Source: an uncultured Clostridia bacterium (GTDB taxonomy: Bacteria > Bacillota > Clostridia > Oscillospirales > Ruminococcaceae). From it: 64,000 nucleotides of DNA. The notes beneath the pieces were generated by a model. It did no database searches and had not been told where the DNA came from. It saw nothing but the letters and a program-made list of their open reading frames with translations. The stretch is taken from contig CANQVE010000006.1 of NCBI GenBank assembly GCA_947627205.1, positions 1 through 64,000 of the forward strand, given 5' to 3'. This document shows positions 34,362 through 45,000 of this stretch, piece by piece; position 1 is the first letter of the stretch; the number at the start of each line of letters is the position of its first letter. The translations under genes were made by a program, and so were the position numbers.

Positions 34362-34559
34362 ATGCCAAAGATCAAAACACACAGCGGCGCTAAAAAGCGT
34401 TTTAAGCTGACCGGAACAGGCAAGGTAAAAATGCAGCACTGCGGAAAGCGCCACATTCTTACAAAAAAGACCACAAAGCGCAAAAGAGGTCTGAGAGCGG
34501 GAGCTTATGCGGACTCTACAAACGTAGCTCAGGTAAAGAGCCTTATTCCGTACAAATAA
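34362..34559 (+). CDS. rpmI: 50S ribosomal protein L35
   Basis: A 65-residue basic protein with the family's opening [14 protein letters not shown] and [12 protein letters not shown]. It lies between infC and rplT, 32 bases after infC with a strong AGGAGG. Co-regulation with L20 is expected. Confidence 0.97.
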   Translation: MPKIKTHSGAKKRFKLTGTGKVKMQHCGKRHILTKKTTKRKRGLRAGAYADSTNVAQVKSLIPYK

Positions 34560-34589
34560 TATCGGACAAAACAAAGGAGGAAATATAAT

Positions 34590-34943
34590 ATGGCACGAGT
34601 AAAAGGCGCTCTTGCTACTCGCAAGAGAAGAAATAAAACATTAAAGCTCGCAAAGGGCTATTGGGGCGGAAAGAGCAGACTTTTCAAAACGGCTAAAGAA
34701 GCCCTTATGAAGTCGGGACAGTACGCATACGTCGGCAGAAGACTCAAGAAGAGAGATTTCAGACGTTTGTGGATAACGAGAATTTCCGCTGCCTGCAAGC
34801 TCAACGGAATGAACTATTCGACGTTTATGAACGGTTTAAAGAAAGCAAACGTTACGCTCAACAGAAAGATGCTTTCCGAGATCGCAATTAACGACGCGGC
34901 AGGCTTCACCGCTCTTGCGGAAAAAGCTAAGGCGGCGCTTTGA
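34590..34943 (+). CDS. rplT: 50S ribosomal protein L20
   Basis: A 117-residue 23S rRNA-binding assembly protein, with the basic N-terminal arm ([15 protein letters not shown]), the [14 protein letters not shown] region and NRKMLSEIA. It follows rpmI by 30 bases with GGAGG before the ATG. It is the presumed repressor of its own operon through the infC leader. Confidence 0.97.
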   Translation: MARVKGALATRKRRNKTLKLAKGYWGGKSRLFKTAKEALMKSGQYAYVGRRLKKRDFRRLWITRISAACKLNGMNYSTFMNGLKKANVTLNRKMLSEIAINDAAGFTALAEKAKAAL

Positions 34944-34955
34944 TCCGATTTTTTT

Positions 34956-34984
34956 CTCACGTCCGTTTTTCGGACGTGAGATTT
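34956..34984 (+). terminator. Terminator after rplT
   Basis: CTCACGTCCG (34956-34965) and CGGACGTGAG (34971-34980) form a perfect 10-bp stem with a T5 loop, followed by ATTTT. Confidence 0.85.
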
Positions 34985-35073
34985 TCGCTATTGTAGGGGT
35001 TGTTTACAATACCGCTGAATTTTCGGCACGCTTTGCAAGCAAGCTCTGTTTTTAGGGATCGGGGGGTGTTTTT

Positions 35074-35850
35074 TTGGAGATAATTTCCTCGCGCAGGAAT
35101 TATGATGTCCGCGTTATGCGTGAACTTTTGAAAAGCGTGGAGTACCGCCGCGAACAGAGCATGTTTGCCGTTGAGGGCGACCATTTGTGCAGGGAGCTTG
35201 CAGATTGCGATGATTGCTCGGCAATTGAGGTTTTCCTGTATACCGAAAAGACGGCGCAGAAATATCCCGAGACTGTCAGAGCGGCGCAGGCGAAAGCGCA
35301 CTGTTCCTCGGTAATAACTGACGAGCTTTCCGAATATATTTCCGATACAAAAACACCGCAAGGTCTTTTCGCGTCTGCCGAAATGTTCGGACGGGAGATC
35401 CCCGAAAACGCAAAAAGACTTGTCATTTTAGACGGACTGCAAGATCCCGGAAATGTCGGAACAATGATACGCACCGCCGAGGCTCTGGGAATTGACGGAG
35501 TTGTTTTTGTAAACGGCTGCGCGGATAAGTTCTCACCAAAGACATTAAGATCGTCTATGGGGAGCGTGTTCAGAATGCCGTCGCTTTCTGCGAAAGCTGA
35601 AACGCTCGGAGATTGGCTGAACGGACAAGGATTTGAAATTTACGCGGCAATGCTCGATAAAAACGCAGTGCGTCTCGGAGAAACCGCATTCCCCGAAAAA
35701 ACCGCAGTCGTTATCGGAAACGAGGGAGCGGGCATATCGGGCGAAATTGAAAAAATATGCAGCAAGAAACTTTACATTCCCATAAAAGGCGCGGAGAGCC
35801 TTAATGCCGCCGCAGCCGCGGCAATTATTATGTGGGAAATTTCAAGATAA
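35074..35850 (+). CDS. TrmH/SpoU-family RNA methyltransferase
   Basis: A 258-residue SPOUT methyltransferase that 2'-O-methylates ribose in rRNA or tRNA. A small L30e-like N-terminal domain is followed by the knot-forming catalytic domain with LQDPGNVGTMIRTAEA, VIGNEGAGIS and IPIKGAESLNAAAAAAI. The start is TTG with GGGGGG 6 bases upstream. The order rplT, methyltransferase, then topA places it among translation genes. The modified nucleotide cannot be read from sequence. Confidence 0.93.
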   Translation: MEIISSRRNYDVRVMRELLKSVEYRREQSMFAVEGDHLCRELADCDDCSAIEVFLYTEKTAQKYPETVRAAQAKAHCSSVITDELSEYISDTKTPQGLFASAEMFGREIPENAKRLVILDGLQDPGNVGTMIRTAEALGIDGVVFVNGCADKFSPKTLRSSMGSVFRMPSLSAKAETLGDWLNGQGFEIYAAMLDKNAVRLGETAFPEKTAVVIGNEGAGISGEIEKICSKKLYIPIKGAESLNAAAAAAIIMWEISR

Positions 35851-35876
35851 AGAACCAAAAAAGGGAGAATATTGTT

Positions 35877-37979
35877 TTGTCGGATTTAGTTATACTTGAG
35901 TCGCCGTCAAAGGCTAAGACCGTAAAGAAATATCTCGGCGCGGGATATGACGTTGTAGCGTCTACGGGCCATATAATAGATCTGCCGAAGTCAAAGCTCG
36001 GCGTTGACATAGAGCATGATTTCGCGCCGCAGTATGTAAATATGCGCGACAAGGCGGATATCATAAAAGAACTGAAAAAACGTGCAAAAGAATGCGGCAC
36101 GATCTATCTCGCGACCGATCCGGACCGCGAGGGAGAAGCTATCGCGTGGCATTTGTCGCACTTGCTTAATATAGACGAGAAAAAGGCTGTCAGAGTTACC
36201 TTTAACGAGATAACGAAAACGGGCGTTCAATACGGAATGAGCCACCCGCGCACAATAAACGAGGACATTGTAAATGCCCAGCAGACGCGCAGGATACTCG
36301 ACAGAATTGTCGGTTACAAACTGTCGCCGTTTTTGTGGAAAAAGGTAAGGCGCGGACTGTCCGCGGGCAGAGTACAGTCCGTCGCAGTGAGAATAATCGT
36401 TGACCGCGAAGAGGAGATACGCGCTTTTCAGTCTGCGGAATATTGGACAATAGACGCGAAGTTCCATACAAAATCGTCTAAAAAACTTTTTTCGGCGAAG
36501 CTCGCGGAAATAGACGGGAAAAAGGCGGAGCTTCCGGATAAGGCTTCGGCTGACGCCGTTCTTGACAGATTAAAGGACGCGGAGTTTATTGTTTCAAGCG
36601 TAAAGAAGTCACAGCGCAAAAAACAGCCCGCGCCTCCGTTTACGACTTCGACATTACAGCAGGAGGCTTCCCGCAGACTGTCTTTCCAGGCACGCAGAAC
36701 GATGAAAGCCGCGCAGGAGCTGTATGAGGGCGTAGATATACAGGGAATGGGCGCAGTAGGACTTATAACTTATATGAGAACGGACTCTCTGCGTATTTCT
36801 GACGAGGCGAAAGCTGCCGCGGCAGAGCTTATCAAAAAGGAATACGGCGCTGAGTATCTTCCCGAAAAACCGCGCGTATACAAGTCCAAATCAAACGCGC
36901 AGGACGCGCACGAAGCCATTCGTCCGTCAAACGTTGAGCTTACCCCCGAAAAGGTAAAAAGTTCGCTTTCAAATGACCAGTATAAGCTCTATAAACTCAT
37001 CTGGGAGAGATTTATGGCGAGCCAGATGGCAAACGCCGTTCTTGATACGGTGTCGGTAAATATTTCGGCGAAAGACTGTTTGTTTAAGGCGAGCGGTTAT
37101 TCTGTAAAGTTCGAGGGATTTACAAAGCTGTATGAGGAAACAAACGACAGCGGCGAGCAGGGCGGTGCTCTTCCGAAAATAGAAAACGGCGAAAAACTCA
37201 CCGCAAAGGAAGTTCTCGGAAACCAGCATTTCACCCAGCCTCCCGCGCGCTATAACGAGGCTTCGCTCATAAAAGCTCTCGAAGAAAACGGCATAGGCAG
37301 ACCGTCGACCTATGCGCCGACTATCTCTACTATTCTCGACAGGCATTATGTTGAGCGCGAGCAGGGAAATCAATTGAAACCCACTTCTCTCGGAGAAGTA
37401 ATAACCGCACTGCTCAAAGATAAATTCAACAATATAGTTGACGTTAAATTCACGGCAAAAATGGAGAGCAGTCTCGACGATATTGAAAACGGCGACAAGG
37501 ATTGGGTGGATACTCTTAGAAAGTTTTACAGCGGTTTTGAGCAGTCGCTTGAAAAAGCCGAAAAGGAAATGGACGGAAAACACGTCAAAATTCCCGACGA
37601 GCCGACAGACATTGTCTGCGAAAAATGCGGAAAGCCTATGGTCATAAAGATAGGTCCGTATGGTAAGTTTCTCGGCTGTACGGGATTTCCCGAGTGCAAG
37701 TTTACAAAGAACATTGTAAATGAAACAAAGGGCGTTTGCCCCAGGTGCGGAAGAAAAATGCTTCTCAAAAAGTCGAAAAAGGGAAAGCCTTTTTACGGCT
37801 GTGAGAATTATAAGGACTGCAACTATATGACATGGGATCTTCCGATAGAAGAAAAATGTCCGAAATGCGGAACAACGCTGTTTAAGAAAACGGGAAAGCT
37901 CGGAAAGATCTATTGCGCGAAAGAGGGCTGCGATTACGAGCGCCCGCTGGATAAAACAAAGGATAAAGATGAAAGTTAA
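35877..37979 (+). CDS. topA: DNA topoisomerase I
   Basis: Relaxes negative supercoils by single-strand passage. Of 700 residues, the Toprim domain opens the chain (VILESPSKAKTVKKYLG, ATDPDREGEAIAWH), and the active tyrosine is Tyr299 (LITYMRTDS). The C-terminus carries three four-cysteine zinc ribbons (CEKCGKP, CPRCGRK, CPKCGTT). The start is taken as TTG at 35877 with AGGGAG 9 bases before it; the GTG at 35832 would lie inside the previous gene. It overlaps trmFO by 11 bases. Confidence 0.95.
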   Translation: MSDLVILESPSKAKTVKKYLGAGYDVVASTGHIIDLPKSKLGVDIEHDFAPQYVNMRDKADIIKELKKRAKECGTIYLATDPDREGEAIAWHLSHLLNIDEKKAVRVTFNEITKTGVQYGMSHPRTINEDIVNAQQTRRILDRIVGYKLSPFLWKKVRRGLSAGRVQSVAVRIIVDREEEIRAFQSAEYWTIDAKFHTKSSKKLFSAKLAEIDGKKAELPDKASADAVLDRLKDAEFIVSSVKKSQRKKQPAPPFTTSTLQQEASRRLSFQARRTMKAAQELYEGVDIQGMGAVGLITYMRTDSLRISDEAKAAAAELIKKEYGAEYLPEKPRVYKSKSNAQDAHEAIRPSNVELTPEKVKSSLSNDQYKLYKLIWERFMASQMANAVLDTVSVNISAKDCLFKASGYSVKFEGFTKLYEETNDSGEQGGALPKIENGEKLTAKEVLGNQHFTQPPARYNEASLIKALEENGIGRPSTYAPTISTILDRHYVEREQGNQLKPTSLGEVITALLKDKFNNIVDVKFTAKMESSLDDIENGDKDWVDTLRKFYSGFEQSLEKAEKEMDGKHVKIPDEPTDIVCEKCGKPMVIKIGPYGKFLGCTGFPECKFTKNIVNETKGVCPRCGRKMLLKKSKKGKPFYGCENYKDCNYMTWDLPIEEKCPKCGTTLFKKTGKLGKIYCAKEGCDYERPLDKTKDKDES

Positions 37980-39291
37980 GGTCATAGGCGCGGGACTTGC
38001 GGGAACAGAAGCCGCATGGCAGCTGGCAGAGCGCGGTTTTGAAGTCGAGCTTTGCGAGATGAAGCCCGAAAAATATTCCCCCGCGCATAAATACAGCGGT
38101 TTTGCGGAGCTTGTCTGCTCAAATTCGCTGAAGTCAAGCAGTGTTGATACTGCCTGCGGACTTTTAAAAGAGGAAATGCGCCGGCTCGGCTCTTTGGTAG
38201 TTTCCGTTGCGGAAAAGACGGCAGTGCCCGCGGGCGGTGCGCTCGCCGTAAACCGAAAGGATTTTTCCGACGAGATAACACGGCTTATTCGTTCGCACCC
38301 AAACATAACCGTTATTAACGGCGAAGTCACGGAGTTCCCCGAGAAGAACGCGGTAATCTGCACAGGACCGCTGACTTCCGACGCATTTGCGGAGAAGATA
38401 CGCGAGCGGTTCGGCGAAAACGGCGAGTTTATGAGCTTTTACGACGCGTCCGCGCCGATAGTTACCGCCGAGAGCATTGACCGTTCAATTGCATTTATCC
38501 AGTCGCGCTACGGCCATGGCGGCGCGGATTATCTCAATTGCCCGATGAATAAAGAAGAATACGACGCGTTTTATAATGCGCTTATAAATGCCGAGCCTGC
38601 CGAGCTTCACGAGTTCGATAAAAACCCGAACGTCTACGAGGGCTGTATGCCCGTAGAAGTCCTTGCAAAACGCGGTCATGACAGCGTTCGCTACGGCTGT
38701 ATGAAGCCCGTCGGTCTTACCGATCCGCGCACGGGAAAACGCCCTTATGCGGCGGTACAGCTTCGCGCGGAAAATAAGGAAGCTACTATGTACAATCTTG
38801 TCGGATTTCAGACGCACCTTAAATTCGGCGAGCAAAAGCGCGTATTTTCAATGATACCCGGGCTTGAAAACGCAGAGTTCGTGCGGTACGGCGTTATGCA
38901 CAGAAACACCTACATTTGTTCGAGAACTTTGCTTGACAAGAATTTTATGCTCAAAGGCTCGGAAAACATTTTTTTCGCGGGACAGATGACGGGCGTAGAG
39001 GGGTATGTCGAAAGCGCAATGTCGGGAATTTGCGCGGGACGAGCCTTGGCGGACATCCTCTCGGGAAAAGAACCGCTTATTTTCCCGCCGACGACAATGA
39101 CAGGCGCGCTGATAGATTACGTCTGCGATTGGACGGACGGGCAGTATTGCAGGTTCGATCCCATGGGCGCGAATATGGGAATACTCCCGCCTCTTGAACA
39201 GACGTTCAAAGGAAAAACGGGAAAGCAGGAAAAGTATCACGCGCTCGCGCAGAGAGCGCTCTCTGATCTGGACAAACTTATTCGGAAATAA
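37969..39291 (+). CDS. trmFO: Folate-dependent tRNA m5U54 methyltransferase
   Basis: Makes ribothymidine in the T-loop of tRNA using methylene-tetrahydrofolate and FAD. The 440 residues start with the FAD motif GAGLAGTEAAWQLAERG and contain the conserved ELVCSNSLKS segment and GQMTGVEGYVESAMSG near 345. Its start lies within the end of topA, an arrangement common in Firmicutes. It is followed 11 bases later by plsX. Confidence 0.96.
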   Translation: MKVKVIGAGLAGTEAAWQLAERGFEVELCEMKPEKYSPAHKYSGFAELVCSNSLKSSSVDTACGLLKEEMRRLGSLVVSVAEKTAVPAGGALAVNRKDFSDEITRLIRSHPNITVINGEVTEFPEKNAVICTGPLTSDAFAEKIRERFGENGEFMSFYDASAPIVTAESIDRSIAFIQSRYGHGGADYLNCPMNKEEYDAFYNALINAEPAELHEFDKNPNVYEGCMPVEVLAKRGHDSVRYGCMKPVGLTDPRTGKRPYAAVQLRAENKEATMYNLVGFQTHLKFGEQKRVFSMIPGLENAEFVRYGVMHRNTYICSRTLLDKNFMLKGSENIFFAGQMTGVEGYVESAMSGICAGRALADILSGKEPLIFPPTTMTGALIDYVCDWTDGQYCRFDPMGANMGILPPLEQTFKGKTGKQEKYHALAQRALSDLDKLIRK

Positions 39292-39302
39292 GGAGAAAAC
39301 TT

Positions 39303-40322
39303 ATGAAGATAGTAATAGACGGCTTCGGCGGCGACAACGCGCCCGACGAGGTCATAAAGGGCTCCGCTCTTGCCGTAAAGGAACTTGGGATAGAGGTCAT
39401 AATAACGGGTGACGTAAACGTTCTCGAGGAGAGGATAAAAGCGCTCGGCGTCCCGCGCGGGGGGATAACGTTCGCCCCCGCGGAGGGAGTTATAACGACC
39501 GAAGATAACCCGAAGTCGATACTTAAAGAAAAGTCCAAAACGTCAATGGGCGTTGCGTTCAATATTCTTGCCGAGGGAAAAGCCGACGCGGCTATTTCCG
39601 CGGGAAGCACCGCTTCTATAGTTATCGGCGGAACGATGATAGAAAAGCGCATAAAGGGAGTTAAAAGAACTGCTCTTGTACCGCTCATGCCGTGCCTCGG
39701 AGGAGTGAGATACTGCGTGCTTGACGGCGGAGCAAACCTCGACTGCCGTCCCGAGATGTTATTGCAGTTTGCCATTATGGGAAGCTGTTTTATGAAAGCG
39801 ACAATGGGGATAGAAAACCCCAGAGTAGGACTTTTGAACATAGGCACAGAGGATGAAAAGGGCAGAGAGCTTGAACAGGAAACAAAAAAGCTCCTCGATA
39901 AAGCTCCGATAAATTTTGTCGGATTTGTTGAAGCAAGAGAAGTTCCGCTCGGCGCGGTAGACGTCCTTGTGACAGACGGATTTACGGGAAACGTTTTCCT
40001 CAAAGCCTGCGAGGGAATGGGCGCGCTTATGAAAACAGCGCTTAAAAACATTTTCTACGCGAATTTAAGGACAAAGATAGGCGCGCTTTGCGTAAAAGAC
40101 AGACTTAATGATTTCATAGCGCAGATGGACTATAAAACTATAGGCGGTTCTCCGCTTTTAGGAACGGCAAAACCCGTGTTCAAAGCGCACGGAGCTTCGG
40201 ACGAAGCCGCATTTTTCGGGGCGTTCCGCCAGGCTAAACTTTTTGTCGAGCATAACGCTGTTGAAGAAATGACGAAAGCAATAGCCGATCTTCATATCGA
40301 GGAGGCTTCGGAAAATGCCTGA
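39303..40322 (+). CDS. plsX: Phosphate acyltransferase PlsX
   Basis: Converts acyl-ACP and phosphate to acyl-phosphate, the donor for PlsY in phospholipid synthesis. It is 339 residues, with the opening DGFGGDNAPDEVIKG, the SAGSTASIV motif and LGTAKPVFKAHG near the end. It overlaps rnc by 8 bases. The acyl carrier protein gene that usually lies between plsX and rnc, and fapR upstream, are not here. Confidence 0.96.
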   Translation: MKIVIDGFGGDNAPDEVIKGSALAVKELGIEVIITGDVNVLEERIKALGVPRGGITFAPAEGVITTEDNPKSILKEKSKTSMGVAFNILAEGKADAAISAGSTASIVIGGTMIEKRIKGVKRTALVPLMPCLGGVRYCVLDGGANLDCRPEMLLQFAIMGSCFMKATMGIENPRVGLLNIGTEDEKGRELEQETKKLLDKAPINFVGFVEAREVPLGAVDVLVTDGFTGNVFLKACEGMGALMKTALKNIFYANLRTKIGALCVKDRLNDFIAQMDYKTIGGSPLLGTAKPVFKAHGASDEAAFFGAFRQAKLFVEHNAVEEMTKAIADLHIEEASENA

Positions 40323-41013
40323 AAGCATATCTTTTGACAAGCTGGAAGAAGCGATAGGATATAAGTTCAGAAACCGCAGACTTCTGAAAAGGGCTATGAC
40401 TCATTCGAGCTATTCGGGAGGAAAAAACCACGGAAGCAACGAGCGTCTTGAATTTCTCGGCGACAGCATTTTACAGGTATCCGTGTCTCAGTATTTATAC
40501 AAGAACATGACGGGCGTTCCCGAGGGCGGACTTACAAAGCTAAGAGCCTCTATCGTCTGTGAAAACTCGCTTTACGGATTTTCAAAAAAAATTGAACTCG
40601 GAAAATACATACTTCTCGGAAAAGGCGAGGAAATGACGGGCGGGAGAGACCGACGCTCTATTCTGGCGGACGCTTTTGAGGCAATGCTTGCGGCGGTTTA
40701 TCTTGACGGCGGACTTAAAGCGGCAATGAACGTTGTTATGCGGTTCGTTCCGTCTATTGAGGCGTTAAAGTCAGGACAAGTAAAGCTCGGCGATTATAAG
40801 ACTATCCTGCAGGAGATAATCCAGAAAAATCCCGAGGAGAAAATATCATACGAAGTCGATGAAACTCCCGCAAAGAATAACCAAAAGCTGTTTTTTGCAA
40901 ATGTTCAGCTAAACGGTCAGACCATAGGGAGCGGAAGCGGTTATTCAAAAAAAGAAGCCGAACAGGAAGCCGCCAAAGAAGCCATATTGCTTATGGGATA
41001 CGATATAGGATAA
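40315..41013 (+). CDS. rnc: Ribonuclease III
   Basis: Cuts double-stranded RNA in rRNA maturation and messenger decay. The 232 residues include the signature NERLEFLGDSIL with the catalytic acidic cluster, a second site in ADAFEAMLAAVYLDGG, and a C-terminal dsRNA-binding domain (about 163-230). Translation is probably coupled to plsX through the overlap. The next gene follows after 12 bases. Confidence 0.97.
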   Translation: MPESISFDKLEEAIGYKFRNRRLLKRAMTHSSYSGGKNHGSNERLEFLGDSILQVSVSQYLYKNMTGVPEGGLTKLRASIVCENSLYGFSKKIELGKYILLGKGEEMTGGRDRRSILADAFEAMLAAVYLDGGLKAAMNVVMRFVPSIEALKSGQVKLGDYKTILQEIIQKNPEEKISYEVDETPAKNNQKLFFANVQLNGQTIGSGSGYSKKEAEQEAAKEAILLMGYDIG

Positions 41014-41025
41014 AACAGCCCGAAA

Positions 41026-42018
41026 ATGAAAAAGACAAACATAAGCATTTTTATACCGCATGCAGGCTGTCCTCATCTTTGCAGTTTCTGCGATCAGAAA
41101 AGCATTTCGGGCGCGCAGAAAGCGCCGTCGGCAAAAGAAGTAGCCGACCTGCTCGAAAAACAGGCAGAAAGCCTTTATGAGAGAAACATAGAGGCCGAGA
41201 TAGCTTTTTTCGGGGGGAGCTTTACGGCTATCCCGTGCGATTATATGACGGAGCTTTTGGAAACGGCGAGCCGCGCCGTAAAACAGTTTCCCGCTTATAC
41301 GGGCATACGCTGTTCCACAAGACCTGACTGTATTGACGAGGAAATAACGGGGATACTTAAACGCTTTGGAGTGACTGCCGTCGAGCTTGGTGCGCAGTCA
41401 ATGAGCGACGAGGTATTAAAAGCAAACGAGCGCGGACATACGTCAGATGATGTGAGAAAAGCCTCGGAGCTTATCAAAAGCGCGGGCATAGAGCTCGGGC
41501 TTCAGATGATGACGGGATTATATAAGGACACGCCCGAACGTTCTCTTGAAACTTGCCGTGAGTTTATAAAAATTAAACCCAGGACCGTCCGTATATATCC
41601 TACGGTCATTCTCGAAAACACAAGGCTTGGAGAGCTGTATAAAAGCGGAGAATATGAGAGCTTTTCGTTTGAGGAAACAGTAGAGCTGTGCGCGAAAATG
41701 CTGGAAATGTTTGAGGAAAACCATATTTCGGTAATAAGAATGGGACTTCACGCAAGCCGAGAGGTAGAAGAAAAAATGCTCGGAGGAGTATACCACCCGA
41801 GCTTCAGGGAGATAGCCGAGAGCAGAATGTTCTATAACAGGCTTATAGAGCTTCTCGAACCGCTCGGAAAGGGAAAATATACGGTCTTTACGGATAAAAG
41901 GAATATCAGTAAAGCCGTAGGTCAGAAACGGGAAAATCTCCGCAGACTGTATGAAAAAGGCTATGATATAAGGATAAAGGAGAGATCGGGAGCATATCTC
42001 GATATCGGGGAGATCTGA
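41026..42018 (+). CDS. Radical SAM protein (Elp3/B12-like, rnc-smc type)
   Basis: A 330-residue radical SAM enzyme with the cluster motif GCPHLCSFC (Cys-x3-Cys-x2-Cys, residues 15-22) and the glycine motif AFFGGSFTAI. Members between rnc and smc are common in Clostridia and resemble the catalytic domain of Elp3, but without the acetyltransferase domain; their substrate is unknown. A tRNA or other RNA target is possible. It overlaps the smc start by one base (TGATG). Confidence 0.85.
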   Translation: MKKTNISIFIPHAGCPHLCSFCDQKSISGAQKAPSAKEVADLLEKQAESLYERNIEAEIAFFGGSFTAIPCDYMTELLETASRAVKQFPAYTGIRCSTRPDCIDEEITGILKRFGVTAVELGAQSMSDEVLKANERGHTSDDVRKASELIKSAGIELGLQMMTGLYKDTPERSLETCREFIKIKPRTVRIYPTVILENTRLGELYKSGEYESFSFEETVELCAKMLEMFEENHISVIRMGLHASREVEEKMLGGVYHPSFREIAESRMFYNRLIELLEPLGKGKYTVFTDKRNISKAVGQKRENLRRLYEKGYDIRIKERSGAYLDIGEI

Positions 42019-45000
42019 TGTTTTTTAAAACACTTAAAATACAAGGCTTTAAGTCCTTTGCTGATAAGACCGTGCTTTCGTTCGATACCAGAACGACAGC
42101 CGTAGTCGGAAGCAACGGAAACGGCAAAAGCAATATTTCCGACGCGCTCCGCTGGGTAATGGGAGAGCAGGGCGCAAAAACTCTGCGCGGCGAAAAAATG
42201 GAGGACGTTATCTTCTATGGGACTGTCGAGCGCAAACCAATGGGTTTTGCGAGCGTTTCGCTCGTTATTGACAACAGCGACCGAGCGCTTAGCATAGACG
42301 CGGACGAGGTGGAAATTTCGCGAAAGCTCTACAGAACAGGCGAGAGCGAGTATTCAATAAACGGCAGGAAAACGCGCCTTAAAGACATTCAGGAACTGCT
42401 TATGGGAACAGGTCTCGGGCGCGACGGATATTCAATTATCGGACAGGGAAGAGTAGACGAGATAGTAAATTCCCGCGATACACAGCGCCGTGTTATTTTT
42501 GAAGAGGCGGCGGGAGTTTCTCTTTTCCTGCATAAAAAAGCCGACGCAGAAAAACAGCTCGAACAGGCTTCGGAAAACATAACCCGCCAGCACGACCTTA
42601 TTCGCGCCGACGAGGAAAGACTTCCCATACTCAAAAAGCAGTCCGAGAAAGCGTCTCTTGCGTCCGAGCTTATGGCAGAGAAAAAAGAACTTGAAATTTC
42701 GGTATCCGCTGCCCGCTTAAAGGAAAAACGCACGGAGCTAAGAAAGCTGTCCGATGAGATACTATTAAACAAAAGCGAGTGCGAGCATTACGACCATGAT
42801 ATCGAAAAATCGGAAAGGGATATAGAAAAACTCTCCGACGAAAAACTTTCGGCAAACGCAGCCCTCGGCAGAATTAGAAATGAAATAAAGAGCGCGGGCG
42901 ATATGCTCGCAGAAATGAACGCGGCGATAAAAGTCGCAGAAAACGATCTCGAACATAATGAAAAGCGCAGGACCGAGCTTAAAGAACAGCTTGAAAAAGC
43001 ACGTCTGAGCGGTTCGGAGTTTGAAGAGCAGATAGACGGGCTTAATGCCGAAATAGAAAAAAAGAACGATAATATCGCACAGCTCGAGCAAAAGATAACC
43101 GAATATCAGCAGAAACTTGACGAAATTTCAAAGGAGAACGCTTCTTCGGGAGAAGAGTTTTCTGCTCTTGAAAGAGAGCTTGCCTCGGCATACCGCGAAA
43201 AGACCGAGTTTTCGCTGACTGTTACACAGTCCGAGCATTCGCGCGATGAAAATGAAAAACAGCGCGAGGCGTTTTTGGGCGAAGCGTCCGACTATGAGAA
43301 CAAAATAGCGGAATATTCGGGAGAACTTTCCGAAGCAAAGAAAAGGGCTGATGAAATAATCGAGGAAAAAGCCGAAGCGGAAAACAGGCTCGGCGGAATG
43401 GAAAAGCTCTTTGAGGGCAGGAAAAAACGCCTCGACAGCGCGAGAACGGAGCTTGAAAACGCTTCTTCCGCTCTGGGAGAAAAACAACAGCGCTATAAAG
43501 TCCTTTCGGATATAGAAAAGAGCAAAGAGGGCTATTTCCGCTCGGTAAAAGAAGTAATAAGCGCGGGCGAACAGGGCAGACTTTCAGGGATACACGGCAT
43601 TGTAGCCGACGTTCTTACTGTTCCGCAGAAATATGTAACGGCAATTGAAACGGTGTTACAGCCCGTAATGCAGAATATTATCGTAGACAACGAGCAGACG
43701 GCTAACCGCTGTATACAGTTCCTCAAAGAAACAAACGCGGGCAGAGCGACATTTTATCCGCTCACTTCAATGAAAGGCAGAAGCCTGAATGAACAGGGGC
43801 TCCGCAGTGAAACAGGCTTTGAGGGAATAGCGAGCGAGCTTGTGTCGTTTGACGGAGTATACGGTGAGATAATCTCAAATCTTCTCGGAGCGACGGCTGT
43901 TGTGGACGATATTTCGACAGCAACGGTCATAGGAAAGAAATACGGCTATAAATTCAGAATAGTTACCCTCGACGGACAAGTCGTAAACGCAGGTGGTTCT
44001 TTTACGGGCGGTTCAAGGATAAACAAGGGCGGTATTATTTCCAGAAAACAGGAAACAGACGCGCTTTATTCCGAAATAAAAACTCTTAGAAAGACCGAAG
44101 AAACAAAACGCGGAGAATTTGAAAAATGCCGTGCGGAATACGCGAAATTTTCTATTGAGCTTGAGGGAATGAACGACAAACTGCGCGACCTTGAACACGA
44201 GGATATAAGCATAAAAGCGGAGATATCCCGTCTTTCGGGGCTTATTGAACAGCTTGAAAGGCAGAAAGAGACCTCCGACCTCGCGTTAAAGCGTTTTGAC
44301 GAGCAGAGCTTGCACTTCAATGAAACAATAAAAGAAGCGCAAAAGCAGATAGTTTTAGTGTCCGAAAAAATAGAAAAGCTCGAAGAAGAACGCTCGCTCC
44401 GTTCCGAACAGCGCGGAGAAACGGAAAACAGGATAAGATCGCTTTATGACAGCATAAGCGCGTTCAATATGGAAAAAATGTCGGCAATAAAAGACATTGA
44501 CACCATAAACGTTCAGATAAAAAATATCGAGGAAAACCGAAAAATGCTTCTTGAAAACAGCGGCGGTTTTAAGAATGCAATGGCTTCTCTCGATAATTCC
44601 GACCGTGAGATACGCGAGAACATCGAGCGTCTGAAGTGCGATATTTCGTCTCACAGCGGCGAAATATCGGAGAAGAACGCCGAGATAGAAAATTATTCAA
44701 AAAAGATCGAAAGCCTTGAACAGCAGATAAGCGAGCTTCATAAAAGCATAACCGAGCTTAACCGCGAAAAAGAAAAGTTTACGGGAACTGCCGCGCGCCT
44801 TGAAGAACGTATGGATTCCGTTCAGAAAGAATACGACAGGATAGTAGCTCTTCTGTTCGACAGCTATGAGCTTACGGTGTCGCAGGCGGAGCAGAAAGCG
44901 AAAATACCCGATGACCTCAAAAAAGCGGAAGCGGAGCTTAAAGAGCTTACGAAGAAAATAACCGACCTCGGAAGCGTAAATATGGCGTCTATAGAGGAAT

